This document shows positions 44,325 to 50,719 of a stretch of DNA of 50,719 nt, piece after piece (the first letter of the stretch is position 1; each line of letters opens with the position of its first letter). Source of the DNA: Cyanobacteriota bacterium erpe_2018_sw_21hr_WHONDRS-SW48-000092_B_bin.40 (GTDB lineage: Bacteria; Cyanobacteriota; Vampirovibrionia; Obscuribacterales; Obscuribacteraceae); NCBI GenBank assembly GCA_030917395.1, contig JAUPUU010000039.1, positions 1 to 50,719 of the forward strand, in the 5' to 3' direction. Under the pieces are notes generated by a model. The model was not told where the DNA came from, searched no databases, and saw only the letters and a program-made list of their open reading frames with translations. The translations under genes were made by a program, and so were the position numbers.

Positions 44325-46277
44325 TTAGGCAACATGAACAAGTGGCCTTTTGAATTCGTTTGATTCGCTAGAGCGAATAATCTCGCGGGTCAGTGTGGCA
44401 GTTTCACCTTCTCCAAAGAAAATAAATTTGAAGGTGTAAATGATTGGATGACCTTCAGTCCAGCCGAAATAAACATGGGGCATCTTTTTTGTCTTGTCAC
44501 GCAAATGCAGCAGTAACGCGGCAATGGCGTTCGGTACAGCCAGACTTTTGCAGCGCAATACACGGTGACCGTCAACTTCGTGGCCAGTTACTTCTAGCAC
44601 AGTGTCAGAGAACTCAGAAACATCTTCTGGTTCTACTTCTAAGAATATAAAGTTGCCCTCGCGCTCCTGGATGCTATGGATAGCTCGTGCTCTAGCTTCC
44701 TTTTCCTTGAGAAAGCCAGTACCAGCACGATTGGCTAGCAGTCTAACTTCGCCCCAATGTTCGTTTGTGGCAGCGGTGATAAAATCGAGAGCCTTCTTAT
44801 CTAACTTCACCTCTTCTACTCTTAGTTCTGTTGAGCGCACAGCCCGTGAGATAAAGGAGCTGATCAAGATGCTGATCACGAAGAACAAGGCTATGCGAAC
44901 GCCTTCAGGACGCTGAGTCATATTGACGATAGATGTCCAGATAAAAACCAAGCTTATGGCTGTGAAGACAAAACGCTTGGGCGAGGACTTTTGCCATGAG
45001 GTGATTGCCGAGGCAAGAGCTGCTGATGTAATTAATACCAGTACTCCAGTGGCGTAGGCGCCAGCCTGGGCGTCGACATCGGCTTTGAATATGAGAGTAA
45101 CAGCATACGAAATGAGAGTGAAAAAGATTACTAAGGGTCTCACTGCGCCCGCCCAATCTGGTGCCATACCGTAACGGGGGAGATAGCGGGGAACTAGACT
45201 AAGAAGACCGGCTATGGCTGAGGCACCGGCAAACCATAAAATAAGAATGGTGCTGAAATCATAGAGTGAACCAAAAAGCTCACCCAAGTGAGTGTGGGCT
45301 AGATAGGCTAGGGCTCTACCATTGGCTGCCCCACCTTCTTTGTATAGTTCAGCTGGAATCAAGAGGGTAGTGACCATGCTGGAAGCTACTAGAAAATAGC
45401 TCATGATCAAGGCTGCGGTGGTGAGTAAATATTTGGCGTTGCGAATTCTTCCGCTTAGATTTTCTGGCACATCAGAGGCGTCTCCTTTCACCATCGGCAT
45501 CACCGCTACACCGGTTTCGAATCCTGAGAGTCCCAGAGCCAGGTTGGGGAAGAGTAAGCAGGCTGAGCCAATCATGGTAAAGACATTGCCAAAGTTTGTG
45601 GTCAGTTTTTGCAGCCAGTTGCTGGTTAATTCAGGATGTATGGCTAATTGCCAGAGACCCCAACCAACAATAATGTTGGTGAGTAAGAGATAAACAGCGA
45701 CTATATAAACAGAAAGGCCAATTGCTTCTTTGAAGCCTTTAAGAAAAACGGCTCCAAGACTTGTGATTAACAGTATGGTCACCAGTACGCGATTATGATT
45801 GTGCCAGGCCGTTGGTATTATGGGGTTTTCAAGAATGTGAGCGGTGGCATCTGCAGCAGAAAGCGTAATGGTGATGATAAAACCTGTGGCGGCAAATCCA
45901 AGCAGTAGCAGAACTATGGTTTTGCCACGCCAGCCCGGAAGTAAGCCTTCGAGCATTGCCACTGAACCCTGTCCGTTTGGACTACGTTCGGCCACAAAGC
46001 AGTAGGCCGGCAGGGCACCAAAAAGAGTGACAATGACCAGTACCAATGTGGCTACAGGGGAGAGAATGCCAGCGGCAAGATAAGCGATTCCAGGCTGATA
46101 GCCGAGAGTTGAGAAATAATCCACGCCGGTGAGGCACATGACTTTCCACCAAGAATCTTGATGGCTCTCCTGATGGCCTTTTTGATGAGAATCTTGATGA
46201 GCGTCTTTGTCATTTCGTTTAGTCGTTGTCAGACCAGCCAACAGCCAGTCACGAAAAGGGTTTTTCTTCTCTCTCAC
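44325..46277 (-). CDS. APC-family amino acid permease with cytosolic C-terminal domain
   Basis: In this 650-residue protein the GTG start is followed by an unusual His-rich segment ([16 protein letters not shown]). The APC signature region follows ([23 protein letters not shown]), then about 12 membrane helices to ~residue 480, including [28 protein letters not shown]. The C-terminal ~165 residues are a soluble domain ([62 protein letters not shown]) that I cannot assign to a known family. It probably imports amino acids or similar solutes across the inner membrane. The stand-alone copy of its tail lies directly downstream. Confidence 0.85.
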   Translation of the reverse strand: MREKKNPFRDWLLAGLTTTKRNDKDAHQDSHQKGHQESHQDSWWKVMCLTGVDYFSTLGYQPGIAYLAAGILSPVATLVLVIVTLFGALPAYCFVAERSPNGQGSVAMLEGLLPGWRGKTIVLLLLGFAATGFIITITLSAADATAHILENPIIPTAWHNHNRVLVTILLITSLGAVFLKGFKEAIGLSVYIVAVYLLLTNIIVGWGLWQLAIHPELTSNWLQKLTTNFGNVFTMIGSACLLFPNLALGLSGFETGVAVMPMVKGDASDVPENLSGRIRNAKYLLTTAALIMSYFLVASSMVTTLLIPAELYKEGGAANGRALAYLAHTHLGELFGSLYDFSTILILWFAGASAIAGLLSLVPRYLPRYGMAPDWAGAVRPLVIFFTLISYAVTLIFKADVDAQAGAYATGVLVLITSAALASAITSWQKSSPKRFVFTAISLVFIWTSIVNMTQRPEGVRIALFFVISILISSFISRAVRSTELRVEEVKLDKKALDFITAATNEHWGEVRLLANRAGTGFLKEKEARARAIHSIQEREGNFIFLEVEPEDVSEFSDTVLEVTGHEVDGHRVLRCKSLAVPNAIAALLLHLRDKTKKMPHVYFGWTEGHPIIYTFKFIFFGEGETATLTREIIRSSESNEFKRPLVHVA

Positions 46278-46423
46278 TGCTTTACTCTCAGTTATTTATA
46301 GAATCTTGAGTATATCTTGATGTAGTTAGCTCTAGACGAAAAAAAAGGGGACTTTAGATTCCAAGCGACTAGACTGACTGAATAGTCTGTTTTACTGACC
46401 CTATGGAAGCCTGAGGAAACGAA

Positions 46424-48229
46424 GTGTTTAGCGGCGGCCCGCCGGTCCACTTAATGTGGTCCAATATGTTCAACCCTGATAAAGCCAAGCTTAAGGGTAA
46501 GGTTGCCTGGCGCCGTATTGCCGCACTCTTTGCGCCCTATTGGCGGCTCGAGTTAATGGTGGTGGCTGCCATTATTGTCTCTTCTACCCTAGGGCTAGCT
46601 CCTCCACTTCTGACCTTGGCCATTATTGATAAGGCTCTGCCAGCGCGAGATTTTCCCTTATTGGCTATGTTGGTCTTGGCCATGGTGGCTTCGGCAATAT
46701 TGGCTGGATTGGTAGGCGTTTATCAGGGCTACTTAAATTCAAAGGTAGGCGAAGGCATTGTGCGCGATTTGCACACAGACCTGGTGTCGCATTTGCATCG
46801 CATGCCTTTGTTGTTTTTTACCAGTACTAAAACTGGCGAAATCATGAATCGTGTCAGTAGCGACGTTGAGAGTGTAGACGGCGTCATTACCGGCACCATG
46901 GTTTCTATTGTCACTAATATCATTACTATTGTTACTACACTAGTAGCAATTTTTGCTTTGAATGCGCAGCTGGCCTTGATTTCTATTGTTGTGGTGCCAC
47001 TGATGGTAGTGCCACTCTGGCCGGTGGGGCGGCGCATGTACGAAGTGCGCAAGAAGACTCGTACCAAGCGTGACCAAATACAGGCAGCTACGCAAGAGAC
47101 ATTATCGGTTTCTGGAACTGTATTGGTTAAATCGTTTGTAAAAGAAGAGTATGAGCGCCAGCGTTTTTACAAATTAGCCACTGAACTGATGGCCCTTGAA
47201 ATTAGTGTGGCCATGATTGGGCGCTGGTTTATGATGGCGATTACGGCTATGGTTACTGTGGGTCCGGCAATAATATGGCTAGCCGGCGGCTGGTTAGCGA
47301 TTTACCACGGTATTACAGTCGGTGTTCTAGTTAGCTTTGTAGCTTTAATAAGTCGGCTCTATACTCCTGTTTCAGCCTTGGCCGGGGTGCAAATCCAAGT
47401 AGTTAGTGCCTTGGCTGTATTTGAGCGTATTTTTGACTACCTTGATATGAAAGAAGAAAAAGATCTTCCTGAGGCCCTACCCTTGGAGCATAACGTCGTC
47501 AGTGGGAGGGTTGAATTTGAGCACGTTGGTTTTTCCTATCCCTCTATTGGTGCTAATAGTCGGGGCGGAGTGGAAGATCTTAGTTTCGTCATTGAGCCGG
47601 GTCAAATGGTTGCAATTGTTGGTCCCTCTGGCGCTGGTAAGAGCACCATTACTAATCTGCTACCGAGGCTGTGGGAGATAGATCAAGGGCGCATTTTGAT
47701 TGACGGAAGGGATACAAAATTTGTCACCAGAGATTCGCTAAGAGAGAACATCGGTATTGTTACCCAAGAAACCTATTTGTTTCATGACACCATTGCTGCC
47801 AATCTGCGTTACGCCAAATCTGACGCTACCCTAGAGCAAATTGAGGAAGCCTGTCGAGCAGCCAATATCCATGATGTCATTGCCGCCATGCCGGAAGGCT
47901 ATGAGACGGTCGTGGGAGAACGTGGGCACAAGCTTAGTGGTGGAGAAAGGCAGAGACTTGCGATTGCGCGGGTGTTGCTGAAGAACCCAAGGATACTCAT
48001 ACTTGATGAAGCCACCAGTGCTTTAGACAATGAAAATGAGGCATTGATACAGGCCGCTCTTGTGCCCCTTATGGTCGGACGTACATCTTTAGTGGTGGCG
48101 CACCGCCTAACCACCATTATTAATGCCGATAAAATCTTTGTCTTGGAAAACGGTCGCATTGTTGAGAGTGGCAGCCACGCCGAACTGCTTGAACAAGGTG
48201 GCGTCTACGCCAGGCTCTATTTTAGATAG
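46424..48229 (+). CDS. ABC exporter, fused membrane and ATPase domains (MsbA/LmrA type)
   Basis: In this 601-residue half-transporter, residues ~25-340 form a six-helix ABC membrane domain (LMVVAAIIVSSTLGLAPPLLTLAIIDKALP; FFTSTKTGEIMNRVSSDVESVDG). The nucleotide-binding domain carries GPSGAGKSTI Walker A, Q-loop TQETYLF, signature LSGGERQRLAIARVL, Walker B ILILDEATSALD and the switch His in VVAHRLTT. It functions as a dimer exporting a lipid or hydrophobic compound; the substrate is not readable. The GTG start follows GAGGAAAC by three to four bases. It converges on the PBP gene with 15 bp between. Confidence 0.92.
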   Translation: MFSGGPPVHLMWSNMFNPDKAKLKGKVAWRRIAALFAPYWRLELMVVAAIIVSSTLGLAPPLLTLAIIDKALPARDFPLLAMLVLAMVASAILAGLVGVYQGYLNSKVGEGIVRDLHTDLVSHLHRMPLLFFTSTKTGEIMNRVSSDVESVDGVITGTMVSIVTNIITIVTTLVAIFALNAQLALISIVVVPLMVVPLWPVGRRMYEVRKKTRTKRDQIQAATQETLSVSGTVLVKSFVKEEYERQRFYKLATELMALEISVAMIGRWFMMAITAMVTVGPAIIWLAGGWLAIYHGITVGVLVSFVALISRLYTPVSALAGVQIQVVSALAVFERIFDYLDMKEEKDLPEALPLEHNVVSGRVEFEHVGFSYPSIGANSRGGVEDLSFVIEPGQMVAIVGPSGAGKSTITNLLPRLWEIDQGRILIDGRDTKFVTRDSLRENIGIVTQETYLFHDTIAANLRYAKSDATLEQIEEACRAANIHDVIAAMPEGYETVVGERGHKLSGGERQRLAIARVLLKNPRILILDEATSALDNENEALIQAALVPLMVGRTSLVVAHRLTTIINADKIFVLENGRIVESGSHAELLEQGGVYARLYFR

Positions 48230-48244
48230 ATATTATAGTAAGGG

Positions 48245-50323
48245 TTAGTGTGACCAGTTGTATTCAGTCACACCCTTTTGAGAGCGCACTACACTGGCTG
48301 CCGGTCTAGCAACAGGAGCGGCTTGCTGTACCGGTACTTGCTGATAGCTTTGGGACGGATCTATTTCGCTATAAGGCACATCATTACTGTGGCTTATTGG
48401 TTTAGTTGCTGGTGAGCCAATGCTAGTGGCATAGCGTGATGTTGGCAGTTCACCGGCTGGTATCGCAGTTGGTTGATTGGCGTAGTAACGCTGATTGTAC
48501 TGGCGAAAGACACGGGCCATGACAGTGCCACCAGTAACGTGTTTGTCTGCCACAGGGCTTTTTTCGTCGCCACCACCCCATACCGCTGTCACCATATCTG
48601 GTGTGAAGCCAACAAACCAGATATCTTTGGCCTTGTCGGCAGTGCCGGTCTTGCCTGCCACAGTACGATTTGCTAGTCTGGCCTGAGTTCCTGTCCCTCG
48701 CCTTACGACTTCGGTCAAAATGTCGACCAGCCAGCTCGTCTGTTCGAAAGGAAAAACTCGGTGAATAACTGGTACATAGCGATCTAATAGCTGGCCACGG
48801 CTGTCTTTTACTTCGCGTATCATCCATGGTGTCACCGCTACTCCACCGCGGGCCAGTGTGCCGTAGGCCGAGGCCAGCTCAAGTGGTGTAACCGCTGAGC
48901 TGCCCAGGGCTAGTGCCATCGTGGGCGCTAAGTTAGATCTAATACCGGCAGCTCTTAAGGTGTCAATGACATTGGTGATGCCGACTTGTTCCATGACACG
49001 AATTGTACACATGTTGCGTGACTGGCAAAGGGCTTCTCTTACGGTAATTTCGCCCATGTACTTGCCATCATAGTTTTTGGGAGCCCATTCAACCCCGGTC
49101 TCTTGGGTCATTTTAAAAGGAATATCTTGTACGGTGCTTTCTGGAGTTAAGACACCGCCCATGAAAGCGGTGAGGTAAATGAAGGGCTTCAGTGCTGATC
49201 CTGCCGTATGTGGATTGACAGCACTATTCCATTGATTTTTCCAATAGTCATGGGCCCCGCCAACCAAAGCCCTGACAGCCCCGTCTTTAACCGATAGACT
49301 TACCAATGCTTCTTCTTCTATCCCCGCTGGTGCTCTTCTAATTTCAGCGGCGAGTGTTTGTTCTGCAGCTTCTTGCGCAATGGGATCTATAGTCGTATAA
49401 ATTTCAAGGCCATTTAAGCCGATGGTGCGCGAATCAAATTGGCGCCGCACCGATTCAAGAACCAGTGCCGTAAAGTAAGGATAGTGGCTGAAAGGCTGAC
49501 TTGGTTTAGCTACTTCAGCTCTTTTGAAAACCAGAGGTTGAGATTCGGCTAGTAGGCAGTCGCTTTCGGAGATAAAGCCGCACTCTACCATGGCTCTAAG
49601 CACTTGCTTTTGCCTGACCATTGCTTCTTTTCGTTTGTCTTTTGAACCTAAGAACGAGGGTGCGCGAATGATGCCCGCTAAAAATGCCGATTCGGGCAAA
49701 TTGAGATTGCTTGCCTTTTTACCAAAATAGTTATGAGCTGCCTGCTCAATGCCCCGGGCGCCGTTACCGAAATAAATTTCAGTGAGATAAAGAGAGAATA
49801 GCTGCTCTTTAGTGTATTTTTCTTCTAAGCGGTAGGATGCCACCACTTCGGCTAGTTTGACTATGCCTGTGCGTTTGACGTCTGGGAAAAATAGATTCTT
49901 AGCTAATTGCTGGGTAATGGTGGAGCCGCCCTCAACCATTTTTAGAGCTTTGGCATTGGCAAATGAGGCTCGCAGTATGCCTTGAAAACTCATGCCGCCA
50001 TGCTTATAAAAATTCTTGTCTTCTGCTGCTAGTACAGCTTGTTGCATACATACTGGCACTTGATTGAAGGGAATCAGGGTGCGAGGCATTCCTAAATTGA
50101 TGCGTTCTATGAGCTTGTCATTGCGGTCATAGATAGAAATAGAATCAATTGGTTTGTAATTCTTGAGATAGTCGATATTCGGTAAGTGATTTACTTCTTG
50201 TATGACCAGCATTCCTACTACGGTTCCGCCCAAGATCAACATTACTAGGCCTACCTGACCAAGCATTTTTAAGATGGTGAAAGTTGAGCGCAAGAAATCT
50301 CTCATGCCGCCCAGATCGTTCAT
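48245..50323 (-). CDS. Penicillin-binding protein 1A family (bifunctional)
   Basis: This protein is about 692 residues from the ATG at 50323; other starts are the TTG at 50347 and ATG at 50305. One membrane anchor lies near residues 12-45. The GT51 glycosyltransferase domain has AAEDKNFYKHGG (catalytic Glu), EGGSTITQQLAKNLFF and LYLTEIYFGNGARGIEQAAHNYFGK. The transpeptidase domain has SALK (active Ser), SRN and KTGTADKAKDIWFVG. It polymerises and cross-links peptidoglycan outside the inner membrane. The C-terminus is a Pro/Ser/Gln-rich tail (YQQVPVQQAAPVARPAAS). It lies downstream of a TPR gene on the same strand. Confidence 0.95.
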   Translation of the reverse strand: MNDLGGMRDFLRSTFTILKMLGQVGLVMLILGGTVVGMLVIQEVNHLPNIDYLKNYKPIDSISIYDRNDKLIERINLGMPRTLIPFNQVPVCMQQAVLAAEDKNFYKHGGMSFQGILRASFANAKALKMVEGGSTITQQLAKNLFFPDVKRTGIVKLAEVVASYRLEEKYTKEQLFSLYLTEIYFGNGARGIEQAAHNYFGKKASNLNLPESAFLAGIIRAPSFLGSKDKRKEAMVRQKQVLRAMVECGFISESDCLLAESQPLVFKRAEVAKPSQPFSHYPYFTALVLESVRRQFDSRTIGLNGLEIYTTIDPIAQEAAEQTLAAEIRRAPAGIEEEALVSLSVKDGAVRALVGGAHDYWKNQWNSAVNPHTAGSALKPFIYLTAFMGGVLTPESTVQDIPFKMTQETGVEWAPKNYDGKYMGEITVREALCQSRNMCTIRVMEQVGITNVIDTLRAAGIRSNLAPTMALALGSSAVTPLELASAYGTLARGGVAVTPWMIREVKDSRGQLLDRYVPVIHRVFPFEQTSWLVDILTEVVRRGTGTQARLANRTVAGKTGTADKAKDIWFVGFTPDMVTAVWGGGDEKSPVADKHVTGGTVMARVFRQYNQRYYANQPTAIPAGELPTSRYATSIGSPATKPISHSNDVPYSEIDPSQSYQQVPVQQAAPVARPAASVVRSQKGVTEYNWSH

Positions 50324-50365
50324 TTCTCGAAGATTGTTTGGTCGCAAAAAATGCCTACATTATTA

Positions 50366-50719
50366 CTATTGAGACTGTTGAGCCTGATACCAAGTGCGAA
50401 TTGAAGGATCGATTGTAAATGCTTTTTCGAAGTCGTTTGCGCTCTTCTCGCGGCTGCGATCGTCTTCTTTGAGAGCATGCAAGAAGGCCCGGTGAAAGTA
50501 CGCTTGAGCGCATTCCGGATTTAGTCTAATTGATTTATTGAGATCGGTCATGGCCGCATCAGGCAGACCCATTTCATCAAGCAATCGGCCCCGGCTTAAA
50601 TAATTAGTCCACTCATCGGGTTCGCTCTCGATCACAATATTGAAGTCTTCTAAGGCTTCCTTTAAACGTTTCAACTTCCACAAGCTATGGGCGCGATAGT
50701 ACAAATCTGGCTCAAAGGC
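50366..50719 (-). CDS. TPR protein, 5' end cut by window
   Basis: The frame stays open to the window edge (AFEPDLYYRAHSLWKL precedes the TTG at 50704), so the start is outside and only ~117 residues are seen. TPRs include RLKEALEDFNIVIESEPDEW, GLPDAAMTDLNKSIRLNPEC and KSANDFEKAFTIDPSIRTW. There are about 42 bp between its stop and the PBP1A start, suggesting an operon with cell-wall synthesis. Confidence 0.82.
   Translation of the reverse strand, partial: AFEPDLYYRAHSLWKLKRLKEALEDFNIVIESEPDEWTNYLSRGRLLDEMGLPDAAMTDLNKSIRLNPECAQAYFHRAFLHALKEDDRSREKSANDFEKAFTIDPSIRTWYQAQQSQ

Overview
This window looks like a bacterial chromosome of moderate G+C. It is dense in tetratricopeptide (TPR) proteins, signal peptides and very long low-complexity proteins. 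It also carries a Hanks-type kinase, caspase-fold proteins, a bacterial-type DnaK, a class A penicillin-binding protein and a tRNA-Lys. Together these suggest a large-genome, predatory- or biofilm-type Gram-negative. My best guess is a non-photosynthetic relative of cyanobacteria (Melainabacteria/Vampirovibrionia, Obscuribacter-like). That is inference from protein style, not from a marker gene.

Layout. 1-3.6 kb: a tandem array of five paralogous secreted TPR proteins (the first cut by the window edge), three of them preceded by near-identical ~200-bp leaders with the same promoter. 3.7-9.4 kb: a 904-residue LysM-tailed repeat protein, a TPR protein, a ribokinase and a quinone-oxidoreductase-like enzyme. 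9.4-13.0 kb: a FadB/FadJ-type beta-oxidation enzyme and an S1-like protein. 13.1-17.2 kb: a lipoprotein-like protein coupled to a degenerate GGDEF protein, then a membrane Ser/Thr kinase with a leucine-rich sensor. 17.2-21.8 kb (minus): an alpha/beta hydrolase, a caspase-fold TPR protein without its cysteine, and a membrane EEP-family phosphatase/nuclease. 22.0-24.0 kb: dnaK with a clear terminator. 24.2-33.4 kb (plus): a small Zn-ribbon-like protein, a nuclease-helicase fusion, a DnaQ/GIY-YIG fusion, two secreted proteins and an EF-hand protein with a probable dead calpain domain. 33.4-39.4 kb: a TPR-metzincin protease, a degenerate DnaQ-like protein, a Cys-rich membrane protein and a permuted NlpC/P60-like membrane protein. 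39.5-42.9 kb (plus): a caspase-TPR protein with an intact dyad, followed by a second alpha/beta hydrolase. 43.0-50.7 kb: tRNA-Lys, an APC permease with a stand-alone copy of its C-terminal domain, an ABC exporter, PBP1A and a partial TPR gene.

The strongest signal is a duplicated gene pair, a TPR-caspase next to a secreted alpha/beta hydrolase, in which the two copies have lost opposite active sites. At 18-21.8 kb the hydrolase keeps its serine (GESMG) but the caspase cysteine is proline. At 39.5-42.9 kb the caspase keeps His/Cys but the hydrolase serine is alanine (GEAMG). Each locus therefore has one apparently live and one apparently dead enzyme. Other proteins here also keep a fold while losing catalytic residues: a GGDEF protein with an intact I-site, a calpain-like domain with Cys replaced by Ala, and a DnaQ domain fused to GIY-YIG. 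Repeated conversion of enzymes to likely binding or regulatory proteins is the theme of the window.
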